Source: Polydactylus sextarius | Lineage: Eukaryota > Chordata > Actinopteri > Polynemidae | Length of the DNA: 64,000 nucleotides | Direction: 5' to 3' | Assembly (NCBI GenBank): GCA_016801845.1 | Contig: CM028924.1 | Location: 1,939,501 to 2,003,500 of the forward strand | Part shown: positions 34,733 through 47,000 of the stretch, one piece after another | How positions within the stretch are numbered: position 1 is the first letter of the stretch | How the letters are laid out: every line of letters begins with the position of its first letter | Position numbers and translations under genes: made by a program | The notes under the pieces: model-generated | What the model saw: only the letters and a program-made list of their open reading frames with translations | Told to the model about the DNA's origin: nothing | Database searches by the model: none

Positions 34733-37700
34733 CACCACGTTTGACTCGATGTTGAGGAAATGTTAGTACCTTTTGTCAAAGTTAAAGAAGTTAAAGATTC
34801 ACTAAACTGAGCCTCTTATTCGTTTTATTCTTATACTTTTCTGTCTTTCTCCACAGTCGTGTCATTATCTATAAAACAACCTGTTAATCGATGTAATACA
34901 GGCTCAGCAGATCAAAGTGTCTTAAACATCCTGTTTTATTACTCTACTCACTGAACACACTTTCTTCTCCAAGGTAACCAGCGTCCATGCATCCCCTTCG
35001 TCGCTCCAGATGCTGCTTGGTTGCCATCTGGCATCTTTATTCTCGCCTGGTGTTATTTTATTGCTGCTTTTTTTTTCCCACACACATAACGCCTCCATAC
35101 TGTTTCCATAGCAATGCTATTACTGAGATGACAGTTTCCTCTCGTTGTTACCACTCTTGACTATCAAGTGTCCATTTCTGGAGACTCTCTACCAGTCAGG
35201 AACGCTGTTCGTCGCAGTAAATCACTAACTGAGGTACAGGTCGTGTGGGAGTATGTGCTTATTACACTGTGCGAGCAGAACAACCGCATTATGTCATACA
35301 TTTAATTACAATAGATTAGTTTATTAAAAAGTTGAACCTTACACTTTTGCTTCCAGTAATTTTCCTGTAAATGTACATTGAGTGTGGATTTAACATTTTG
35401 ATTGATGTTTCTTGAGGTTTGTATTTGAAGTGTAAACCTTTTTCTGTGCAGAGATTCATTTAAACACATATTTGGACAGAAAATCGAAGCTTCCTGGGAA
35501 TTCATCCCCGTTTATAGCAAGTGACCCTGAACGGACACCATGACGACCAGCGCAGTGTCAAAAATCACCTTTTTCTCAATCAGTGACATTTTGGCTTTTG
35601 TCCTCACATGGACAAACCGACCCCAATTAACTGGTCTTTTGTCTTGAAATCTCTCAGTGACAGTGACCTGAGACAGACGCTCCCCACACACACACACATG
35701 TGTGTGTGGGAGGAAAGACTAAAGACTGCTGAAGCTTGTCTGGAGAGGTGTGATAGTACAGTGCCTTTATAATGAGGTCCTTTGTCGTTTGGGCACGCAA
35801 ACCTGTCCAGACCAGACATATGGTCACAGATATTATACCATAACATACATACTGTGAAGATCATGAACTGCATCTTTCTTTGATATAATTTCTGACCCAA
35901 ATTAATTGCTTAATAATGTACATTTAAAGGATAAAGTTTGGTCCCTGGCAGACTAATGTCACCTCCAGTTGTGCGTCAACATAACAGATGCTGCTTTGTC
36001 CTTGATGACTCTGACAATGATGATAATTTAAGTGCTGAACAAAGGTGGCTGTTTAATTTCAGCTCAAACAGTCTGACGTGTAATGAGTCTTTAGTAATGA
36101 TCTTGTAATAGCTTATGGTTTAAAAATAGAGAAGCGGTGGATGATTTGGTTAAGGTGAATTAAATTTGGTGCAAACACCAACGTTTAAAGCTTGTTTAGG
36201 TGGAAAAGTTCAGACGTTAGTGAAGTTGTGAAGTGGGTTGTATTATCTTTAAATAGGTAATAGTGTGACAGTATCTGCTTAATGATACCTAGGAAGTTTA
36301 AGTGTTCATCAAAGTTCTCCCACGGTGCTGCCATCTGTGTCTAATTTGTTGACATTAGTTGTCATTTAGCAGCAGTGTGTTATTTTTAATTGCATGGGCC
36401 TGCAGTTACATGCCGAGGTATTCAGTCTGCATTGTACCTGCTCCTAGTGCACTCTTACTAATTAACTTTTTCTTTTTTTCTGGAACCAGGCCTGCTCAAG
36501 TGTCTAATTAAATAAATTTCAATAATCATATAGCACCGACGGTAACGACGTCTGGAGACGAGCGGTATTAAAACATCTACGCTGACTACTCAAGTTACAA
36601 CATCTACCGCGGTTCATATTATATCTTGACCTGGATTATATTACAGTTTGGTTTATGACAAGTCGACTATCGGATTGAGATGAGAGGTGACTGGGAGTGT
36701 TAACGACAGATACAAACTCATGACACTTTGACCCTCTCTTAGCTTCACGAGCTGTCTCAAGACTAAATAACCAGCTGTAATCTAATGCTCCTCTGAGAAC
36801 AATGACAGCCACTAAATGGATACACTCGGGATTATGACCCAGTGGTGACCTGCCTCTCAGTGTGTGTGTTTAAGTGAGAGAGGATGATGGTATGCTCATG
36901 TGGATTTGCAGCAAGGTAAACTTTAATATTAAAGTCTTAACTCAAATTAGACAAGATGATGAAATCATCGTATCACAGTTTTAATTTATCAACTAATGGT
37001 GAAGTCTTAATTTGGACATGAGTTAAAAAGAGTCATGTTCTGTAGTAATTAATCCTGGTCCTGGTCTGGAGGAGACGTGGTTTTATTTTCAGGTGTTGAT
37101 GTTATTGTTGATACCGTGAGTGGAGGTGGCAGCTGCAGAGGCTCTGGCATCTCCGCTGTGACGCCCCTCAGTGCTCAGCCATTGGTTGATCGCTAAAAAA
37201 ACTATGTGACATTTTTATTTAAATTTTTCTTGCTGGGAATCAATCAAACCCAGTTTCACCACCTTCATATATCTGCTGTTCATTTTCCTGTTGCATAGAG
37301 CGACTGTATTTTTAGTTGCATCATATTGGCCTTGGTAATAAAAAGGTTGAGTAAAATGAAATTCTCGAGCTCAGTCGCTGGTTGTTACAATCTAACTTTA
37401 GTTTCCTCTTATAGCTCTGCTGCTGTGAAGTGATGGAGGAGGTGGGGGCGGGGGGTGCTTCCCATTTGAGACCCAGCACATAACTTTATGGTGTCCGTGA
37501 TTGACATGACCTTAAAGCCAAGACTCATCAGTGTAATATGTTCATGGCTTTAGTATCCTTGACCCATGATCCACCTCAGCTGTACGTGTAAAACTCTTTA
37601 ATGAAACAGATGATCCAGGAATAAATCCCCAGGAGTTGAGCTATGACATTCAATCCGCATTAACGTGTGTACACATGCGTTTCAAGCTTACCCAAGATGC

Positions 37701-38690
37701 CACGCTAATGGCAAATAATTGCACGGGTAATAAAACTTTGCTGCAGAGCTATAACTGTAATATAGCAATATGTTAATATCTTAATGCTCGTAGTATAAGT
37801 TCACGTTTTAATGTAGTTTCTGTGATTGTATTTTGAAAATCCTGCAGAATAATTTATGAGGAATAACAGAGAAGAGGAAGCACCAACATTTATCTTATCT
37901 AAATGAAGATCTTACATGTTGAGCTGAACCTGAATTATTTTTTCATTTGGTTGATAAAGCAGCGAATTATTGAAGGATCATATTGTTTTTGGAGCTGGTT
38001 GTTCAGGTTGAAGTTAGCTCTTCAAGCTAACGTGTGTGTAAGTTTTGTTTCCTACTGTGTGAAATATAAAATAAAAGTTGAATGTGTAGTCTAAGCTGTC
38101 TGCTGTTTGCTTGTCTCAGACTTGAGCAGCGCTCGGTAGTTACGGGGGTGTGACAGCTTCATCGTGTCACCATTTATACCGAGAGCGAGATCACTGCAGT
38201 GACAGGGGTGAAATTGAAATGCTGCTTTTATGGATTTTAATGGATATGATTGACTAATGAAGCATTCGTGTCCTTCTCCTTCTTTCTTCCAGTGTTATTC
38301 TGCCCTTTAACATGTGGCCTTAGTCACGGCTCGACGGTTGAGTTGTGATGTGTCTAATTCACTCAAATCACAAAAAGACGTTTTCAAATGTCGTTTCATT
38401 TCTTTAAAAAAACAAAACATTAACCACCGTTCTAAACACTTAACAATCACTTTTGGGCCGGCACAATGGAACGAGTGTTGCAGACAGGCTGCCAGCGGGG
38501 GCGTTGAATCAGACAACGCTTTTGTTTGTTTTGTCTTAGTAGAGAACATTGACAAACATCAGCAGCTTTTTTTTTTTTTTTTTTTTTTTGCCACGTTTCT
38601 CTCCTCATCTCTGTTTAGTTTCAATCTTTAATCACTGGTTCTTTTAAACTTTTTTTTGTTTTTTCATTTTGCCTTTAGATTACAAATATG
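34733..38690 (+). other. kcnab1: kcnab1 intron between the two palindromic elements
   Basis: Ordinary non-coding sequence. A short CA/TG palindrome lies at about 35685-35709. No exon, RNA gene or further mobile element is recognised. Confidence 0.6.
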
Positions 38691-38694
38691 TCTT

Positions 38695-39378
38695 AAAGTG
38701 ACGGTCCAGAGTAACATGAACCAGAGTCTATTTCACCATGAATACGAGTCAAACTCCCCCTCAAGAGATATTTTACGTTGGTTGAAGTAATATCCAGTTT
38801 GACCTTTTGACCACAATGAAAGTAAATGGGGCAGTCAGCCAAACGTATCTAAATTGTCATTTTTTAACCACTAATAAAGCTCAAAATATCACTTCACTTC
38901 AGCAGTAGCATGAATAGGGTCCCTACACATAAACTGAAGTACTGATAACTTAGTAAGTGAACCCAGAGTTTATTAAAAACACTGTTTTACAAGACTTACC
39001 CAACGTCTGGTTTTATAACAACTAGTGATGAAGGATGTTCCACATCAGCAGATTCATCATTTTCCTAAACAAGAGGCTGATATGTCCGTCAAGAGCAAAA
39101 GAAAATGATGAATCTACTTCAGTTTATGTGTAGGGACCCTATTCATGCTACTGCTGAAGTGAAGTGATATTTTGAGCTTTATTAGTGGTTAAAAAATGAC
39201 AATTTAGATACGTTTGGCTGACTGCCCCATTTACTTTCATTGTTAACTATTTGGTTGTGAAAACAAAAGACGGTCAAACTGGATATTACTTCAACCAACG
39301 TAAAATATCTGTTGAGGGGGAGTTTGACTCGTATTCATGGTGAAATAGACTCTGGTTCATGTTACTCCAGATCATCAC
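38695..39378. mobile_element. Palindromic MITE-like element, copy 2
   Basis: This copy has the same structure as copy 1. Arms run at about 38698-38940 and 39116-39378, around a loop of about 175 bp that is shared with copy 1. The outer ends (GTAACATGAACCAGAGTC and onward) are nearly perfect inverted repeats, better preserved than in copy 1, which suggests a younger insertion or a more intact arm pair. Both copies sit in the same kcnab1 intron about 4 kb apart. Confidence 0.88.
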
Positions 39379-42300
39379 TTCAAATCTTTAAGAAAACAAA
39401 CATTTCAAGGCACTTTAAAATATTACAGAATAGAAAAACACAACAGTTTTTCGACAGCGAGCTTCCGTCTGCTTCGACCGGTTGGAGTGAAAAGAAAAGA
39501 AAGAAGAGAGGAGTCAAAGGAAAGTGAATGGACCATTATTGTTTTATTATGAATATCATGCAAAGAAAACAGTGCTTCCAACCTACTTCTAGCACCTGGA
39601 GAAGCTTATTTAAGGACCTGACTCTCCAAGGGTTGGCACACTCACAGAGTCTTAAATGAAGTTGTTGAACATTATAGAGCGAACAAGCAATAACCCTGAT
39701 ACTGGGCTTCTTGTTAAACTTTTCCTCTATAGTTGCATATGAAGCTTATTCTAATATATGCAGAGATGAGGTCAAGAAAAGACTTTATTTACTTTATTAC
39801 AGTGACATATCTCACCGATGAATAGAAATGAAAACATTAAACTGCAATATTGAGTGAAAGGATCGTTCCTGACTTCACTGACTTTTCTTCCTTTATTTTT
39901 TTTGCCTATTATTATTATTATATCAAACATCTTGACATTTTTTCTACTGAAATGCATTTTATATGCAAAGTGTAGTGAATCTATATGGAAATGAGGCAAC
40001 AAAAAACAAAACATACGTACACACCTACAGCACATATGTGTGGGGAATCTCATGGGGATTTTAATATATAGTGTGTTTAGGCTTTTGCTGACAAAGCTCA
40101 TGACCCAGCATCAACACACACACACACACACAGGTGCAAAAGTGGGACACAGTCACTAGTTTACACTCAGAGTTATGAATGTGTCATCACTCGCTTCTTA
40201 CAGGGCATCTGCCGGGAAAACAAAAACAAAGCAGCAGAGATAATTCAGAAAAATGTTGAAAAAGTCTTAAAATATATGGATCCTAGAGACACGGGCCTGT
40301 TTGGTTTAAAACTCACAAGATAAACAACTGTAATGACTGAGAGGCCGACGACTGCTGCATCAGTTTGACTTCGTAGCTGTAATTAACGAGTCCGTTTTGT
40401 TGACTCACACGTGCTTTTAAACACCTGTTATTCATCTTTTCTTCAGACTCTTGATATCACGATGCAGATTCTAGTAGAAGAAACGTAGATGAACAAATGC
40501 CACAAAGACACGTTCCCACATCTCCAGTTTCTCTCTGAGCTCACCTTCACTTTCCTTCCCCGCGCTGCAGAGTAGCTGTAAAACTTCTAATATAACACGA
40601 ATGCTTGTATTGATTGGCCTTTACTGGGCAACAGAGCAATAGTTGTGTGGTGTTTCAGATAATTTAATAAACCTGATCACAGGAGGAGTCCATACGCAGC
40701 TTAAGAGGAGTTTTTCCCCTTTGTATATCTCAGATATTGATTTTTCTCTGAAATTGCCACTTGTTTTTCAATTATAGCTGCAATTAACGTCATTAAAACC
40801 GAGTGGTTCAGGAGGTCGTTTGTCTCCCCTGCAATAAAGATTTTAATGCCCCCCGACCCCATTTGTATTATCCATCCATCCATCCATCCATCAGGCTTTC
40901 CGTACAGTTGTGTAATGTATGTTGAGCACAGTAATACACCTTGAAACCACAGTCTATTTTCACTCTGCTCTTTTCCGCTCCCCATTATAGGAAAAGGGAT
41001 TTAAGTCGGCTCTAATTCCAGAGGTGGGATTGGTTGGGAATGTGGTGGTTCCCCACTGGGGAGTGGGGCCGGATCGATTGGGAATGAACTGCTGAAAAAC
41101 GACTTTTCCATTAAGTGTGAGATTGATTTGATATTGAGGTTGGAAGTAATATGAGAAGTTCATTTTCACTGAACTGAACTGAGGATTTGCCATCTGACCT
41201 TCTCCCGATACACAATATAAGTATTACACCACATACAATCAGGTTTGTTGAAATGAAATCAATGACATGGAGCAACTGAAAAGAATTGATCAATCACCAG
41301 TGTGTAACCTGTTACTCAACAGGCAGCTCCGACTGTGAAGAGATTAATCCAACGTCCCACTAAGATGTGATCAATTTAACAGGAGCAGCTCCAGTCGTGT
41401 GTTTAGTTTTCACCTGCAGCAGTTTAGTTTCATTGTATTGATGGTGTGAAAATGAATAGATGGAGCTTCAATTTATTATAGATGTTAAAATCTTAAACAT
41501 GTTAGTACACGTTAGTATTTATTTATTTTAATAACTTTGTGAGCTGTTAGTCTCCTCCTGTGGTTCATAAATTGTCTTTGTATTAAGAATTACTTTGTGA
41601 TATTTGTAAGTCAAGTCATGTCATGGCACTTTAAAAACCCACAGTCACAGCTGTTGTATGTGTCCAGAAAACTAAGCCAATGAATAATTCATGTTGCTCA
41701 CAGTAAGTGGCCGCGTGCTGGAGAGATCATATATTCTTTAAATGAAGCAACGTGCTCCTTATCATCAAGCTGATAACACAGGGGTCGGTGTGACATTTCT
41801 ATGACATTTACAACCACATCCTTTACTTGAATATTGTTGTTTTTTAATCAGACGTTACAGTAAAAGCATCTGAGAGTCAGAGGGTGAACGACGTCTTTAC
41901 TTACTTTAGATAATGACACAGTTTGTATGTTCTGTCTAAATACATGATGTATTAACATGGTAGTGATGACATTTAAACACACACAGAAAAGAAAAGAAAA
42001 AGAGACGACCCTGCAGCAAAACACTCCGTTTACTTCAGCTTTACACCACTTATAGATTTACTGTGACGCAACACAACATAAACACCTCACTCTGTAAATA
42101 AACACACACAGTCATTTGCATGCAGGCACACACTTCAATGTGCAGTAATCAAACACATAAACACAATAATTCCTCCTCTTCTCAGCTCTGTTGCACCTCA
42201 ACCTGCTGTTTTTAGTCATTTTCTTCCTCATGATTCGAGTCTGTGCACAGAGCACCTCCCCCCATCTCCATCCATTATCCTCACACTCGCTCTGGTTTGT

Positions 42301-43180
42301 GGCTGCTTAATCAGGGTAGTGTTTATATTGTGTGAAAACAACAAAAAAACAAAAACAAATCTGAGTATTTATTACATCAGCAAATATGGTTTTTGTATTG
42401 ATTTTTTTTTTAAAGCCAAGAAAAGTGTAAGAATTTGTAAAAAACTGCCAAAAGGTGACTTAGGTGTTTTAACCTCCTACAATAGAGGAGGCAACGGACA
42501 ACTTATATGTGTTACTTGTGTAGTGTGACTACTGGTCCAGAAAATGGAAAATAAAAGTAGAAATAGGAATGTCACAGTGAGAAAATGTGCAGTGTGCAGA
42601 GAGACTAAAAGGACAAAAGCTTAGAAATGATTTGTGGAGAAAGCGAGGAAGAAAAAATCAGACAGGTTACAGGTGAGAAAACAATATGAGAGAGTGGGTG
42701 AGACGGGTAGGGTGGGAGCTGAAGACAGACAGAGAGGGAGAGCTATGTGATGCACCACATGTGTCTCAGTTCCCTGAAGGTGGTCTGTAGGCGAGGTCGC
42801 TGCCCTACTGAGAAAAAAACAGAACAACAGGAAGAAGGAGGAAAAAAGTGCTGAGCATCCAAATATCAGACGGAGAACAAATATCACAGAACAGGGGGAG
42901 TCAGAGAGAGAGAGAGAGAGAGAGGGGGGGGGACTGGGGCACAAGCACATTAGTGACACGCATTAACATCAGCAAACGGGAGCCACAGGAGGAAGAAAAA
43001 AACAGGAGAAGGAGCGAGGAGAGGAGGAGAAGAAGTGACAAGACGGGAAGAAAAAGTGCTGATGGCAGATCTGTGACGGTGCAACCTCCGAGGACATGAC
43101 AGTGACTCCCTCTCTCCTCTCTTCCTGGTTTCCTCGCTGCACCTCTGTCTCCTTATCTGTTCTCTGACCCTGTCTCCTCC
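39379..43180 (+). other. kcnab1: kcnab1 intron, distal part before the third first exon
   Basis: It contains a (TCCA)n run at about 40869-40892, a CA run near 40114-40132 and an AG/G run at about 42906-42931. From about 42600 it becomes purine-rich and then, after 43100, pyrimidine-rich. No exon is recognised. Confidence 0.6.
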
Positions 43181-43868
43181 TCCCTCCCTCCCTCTCTCTC
43201 TCTCTCACACACTGCTGCTCGCTCTCTCTTCCCACAGTCAGAGCAGGGAGAGCACAGCGCCTGGGTCGCATCTCCGTCTCTCTCTCTCTCTCTCTTTTCT
43301 ATCTGTTTCATTCCTCTGCCGCACCTCCACTCTCTCTCTCTCTCTCTCTCTCCTCCTCCTCCTTTGATTGTCGTTCCACCGCTGAAAGCCTGTTAGTAAA
43401 ATATCTCCGAGCTCGGCATCAGAGGCAGGACGCAGGAGAAGAGAAGACAAGTGGAGGGATAAATTTTGGGATCCCTCAAAAACAACTGAGGAGTCTTTGT
43501 TATCTTCAGGCTCTTGATGATCAACTCATCCTCCTGCTTCTCTTCTACAAGGAGATATTTAACATGGAAGACTTGATGTGACAGCAAAAAAAAAAAACCT
43601 TTTGCAGCTTTATTTTTCTTCACAGAACAAAGTGATGCACTGAAGTAAGGGACTGAAGACTGAAGACATCTCCAGGCAAAAGGAGGCAGAACTTCAAAAG
43701 CAGCAGAAGAACCTGAGCACAGACTTTAACTAAAACAGGACAAGACGCTGAATCAAGAGATTTTAAAAACCTTTTTCCATCCCGGGCTGCATTTTTTCAC
43801 TGCCTCTGTCCCATCTGTACTTCTTCTCTACACGTCGAGCTCTGCTCTCCTTCACCTGAAGCTCAGTC
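43180..43868 (+). promoter_or_regulatory. kcnab1: Probable promoter and 5'UTR region of the Kvbeta1.1-like exon
   Basis: The + strand carries CT/TC runs at about 43185-43206, 43275-43294 and 43331-43352. Purine-rich, UTR-like sequence follows up to the ATG at 43869. The strand bias changes sharply near 43100, from GA to CT. The start site cannot be fixed. A promoter is inferred from the first-exon position of the following coding segment. Confidence 0.45.
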
Positions 43869-44077
43869 ATGCAGGTGTCCATCGCCTGTACGGACCACAA
43901 CCTGAAGAGGGGCAATGGAGACCACAGCAAGCAGAGCGCCACCAGCCCCAACGTGGTGAACCAAGCCCGAGCCAAGTTCCGCACCGTGGCCATCATCGCT
44001 CGCAGCTTCGGCTCCTTCACCCCGCGCCACATCTCCCTCAAGGAGTCGACGGGGAAACACACGGGCATGAAGTACAG
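43869..44077 (+). CDS. kcnab1: kcnab1 alternative first exon, Kvbeta1.1-like N-terminus
   Basis: The exon encodes 69 complete codons plus two bases and ends TACAG|GTGTGT (phase 2). MQVSIAC, NVVN-ARAKFRTVAIIARS, HISLKEST and TGMKYR match the mammalian Kvbeta1.1 N-terminus closely. Cys7, the redox-sensitive residue of the inactivation ball in the family, is kept. The stretch after HNLK is a few residues shorter than in mammals. In the family this peptide plugs Kv1 channels and turns delayed rectifiers into A-type currents. It is the best conserved of the three exons here, and it lies 20 kb downstream of the Kvbeta1.2-like exon. Confidence 0.96.
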
Positions 44078-47000
44078 GTGTGTGTTTCAGAGTTTGTTGA
44101 ATCAAGGAGGTGGAGATTCTTCAAAAACCAGCTGTTGTTTCGTTTGTGTGTTGCATCTTCATCAGTCTTTTAATATTCCTCATTAGTCTTCTGGTTCTGT
44201 TTTTGGTGAAAAGTGACAGATGGTGAATAAAAACTCACAATTTAAGGTTTCATCTACAACAAAACGATGCACTTCATGCTACTTCATGCTACAATCTTCA
44301 TATTGATATTAAAACGCTGGTTTCCGTCATGTAAATCTTGTGATAACCTGTTGCCTTGTTGAGAGACACTAAACCTCATCACAGATGCCTTTTGTTGTTG
44401 TCATATTGTGTCAGAAAGTATGACGCCTCTCTTTGCCAGCACCATCTGAAGCAGCTTCTGCCAGACTTGCAGTATGTTGTCGTTGATCTCGTCGCGCTCC
44501 ACATTTTAAATTTGTTCCCCGGTCTCCAGACTCATGTCCTACCTCCTGAGAGTTTCCTGACACATCCTATACGTCCTCTCTGTGTGTGTGTCATTACATC
44601 TTCTTGCTCTTTGTGTCTTTACACTTTCTCAGTTTTCTCACACAAACCGACTGACTGTCTGACACAAATCTTAAACCTCGCTGCTTCCTTTTCTCTCCTC
44701 CTCACACATACACAAGTGTTCAGATTCTCATGCTTGAATGGAAAAGGACTGTGTTTTTTTTTTTTTTGCTTCTGCTTCTCTCCCACACACCTAAACACTT
44801 TCTCCTTTCTGTGGTTTGGTGAGACATCTCTGCAGTGTGGGCAGAACGAGTGTCTGAGTCGGATTTGACCTGAGCGATACTGCCGCTCAGCTGACTTGTG
44901 TGTTTGACTCTCTTATAGCCTCAAGCTGTGAATCTTATGTAAAAATGTGATGCTGTTACTTTCTTTACAAGCTTTGCAGCTCAGAGTGCAATCAGGCTGG
45001 TGTGTGTGAAGATGAGCGTGTGTGTGTGTGTGCAGAGAAAAAAAGAGCCCGATTGTGTTAATAAAACCTCCTCATGTGAGCGTGGACATGATCAGACCTC
45101 GGTCTGGTAACAGTTCGGCTGCTGTGGGTAAATTTCAGGGTTTGTTTTTGGGGCTTTCATGTGCAGCAGCTGAGATCGAGTGCTTGGTTTAAACGAGCAC
45201 GGTGCACTGCTCTGCACATGGTTAAATAGGTTAATGATGCAAAAAGTGTTTTTGCAACGCTTGCAGGGAAATAACGTTTCATTCACAGACATTTCCTCTC
45301 TCATTTACACCTATAGTGGACGTCTGTTGACATCATTTACAGCTATTGATTGGGTTTATTTTGGCCTCTCACAGTGTATCCTGTTTCTTATCTTTCATCC
45401 CTTTATTCTGCTGCTGCATGTGTTGAGCTATAAATGGAAATATAAGTGTTCTTGGCCACTTTTTTCAAAGGGCAGCAGTAAAAGAAGCTGAATATCAACA
45501 CAACATAACAACTAAAAGGCTTAAGAATGTGTTTGTTTGATTTTTTAGCAACATTTTTAACAAGCGATTATGAATTTAACTTGAACTCTGCAGAAGACTC
45601 CTTCTTAAATTACATATCGTCTAGACTCTGACGCAGTCTAGACGACATGTAATGCAAGTGGGCTGTTATGTGGATTGAGCAGTAATGAGAGCTGCCAGAC
45701 AGGTGTGCTGACTGTGGCTTGATGCCATGTCAGATTGCATTGGAAAAACAGATCAAAATGGTGGTCGCGTCCAGGGCTCAGGCCCAGATAAAAGGTGAAA
45801 TTCACAGAGCTGCAGCTGGCAGATGACACAGAGTTGAAAGCAGACCTAGTGACAAATGGATTCTGTTTTCCTGCAGCTGAGTGAAAGTTTGGAACGGACT
45901 GAAAGTCGACATCATCCTGTTTTATCTCTAAACATTGAAAACCTTAATGTGTCAGAATCGATTGGGAGACTTGATCAGGGCATTGACTTCCTGAAGGTTT
46001 GAGTTGATCAGAGCTTCATGACTGTGACAACTGACAGGCTCGTGTTTGTAACCGAGAAATCTCCTGACACGTCCCGTCGGCGTTTGATTGATTATTCAGA
46101 GTATTGATCTTGAAAACAGACATGACTGGAAAAGGTTCTGACAACACTGTGACCCCGGCTGCTTCAAACACATCTCAGTTACACACTATTGTGTGTTAAA
46201 GTCGTTGTGTGTATACGATGGTTAAAGAGGAGAAGAAGAATCCCGATGTATCCTTGAAAAGCAAGAAACGACCACTCAGGGTTTTACTGCTGTGAAGCAG
46301 GAATAAACAGAGCAGCATGCAGAGACTTACAATCACTTACACGATGCCATGAGGGTGTTATTATGTGTGCCAGGAGCTTGCAGCGTTAGTCAGCATTAGT
46401 GATACAGAATATTTACGATAAGTATTCAGTTCAGGTCAGTGTTGGGTGATACTACATGTTCAGACTGAGTAGCTCCAAGAACAGAGATGATTGATGCTGG
46501 GGTTATTCCAGCAGCAGAAGCTGCAAACTTTAGTTGTCAGTTTTGACAGACAGTTATTGATGTTGATGCATTTCATGAAAATTGTTTGTGTGTTTTAATG
46601 CTGCAGGTATAAATTGATTGGATTGATTAAAACCCCCCTTGGAAGCAGTGCTCCAGCTGTAAAATGACACACACACACACACACTCTCCTCCTATAGACT
46701 ATAGACTTCCACTCCTATGACGATAAGGACCCATATGCCGGTGCTGTCTTCCTGTCATTTCACCATTAAAAGTTCAGTCTGCAGGCAGACGATGGCGCAA
46801 ATGACTGGAGACAATAGACGAGGTTGGGTTAGAGTTTCTGCTCAATAGGAAGAATAGATGAAAAGATGGAGAGAGATGGAAGCGAAGAGACAGACACATG
46901 ATGAGAGACGACACCTGCGTGTGTGTGTGTGTGTGTGTGTGTGTTATCAGTCAGTACTGCATTGTCTCACTGCTGACAGTAATGCTTTGGGATGGATGTA

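Noticed and set aside
17605..44077. Three separate small genes at 17.6, 23.5 and 43.9 kb
   Set aside because: All three end in the same phase at a Tyr-Arg junction after Thr-Gly-Met, and each matches a known alternative N-terminus of one gene, kcnab1.
44356..44868. 170-codon + strand ORF, the longest in the window
   Set aside because: It starts at TTG, is Leu/Ser/Cys/Phe-rich and pyrimidine-driven, lies in an intron and resembles no known family.
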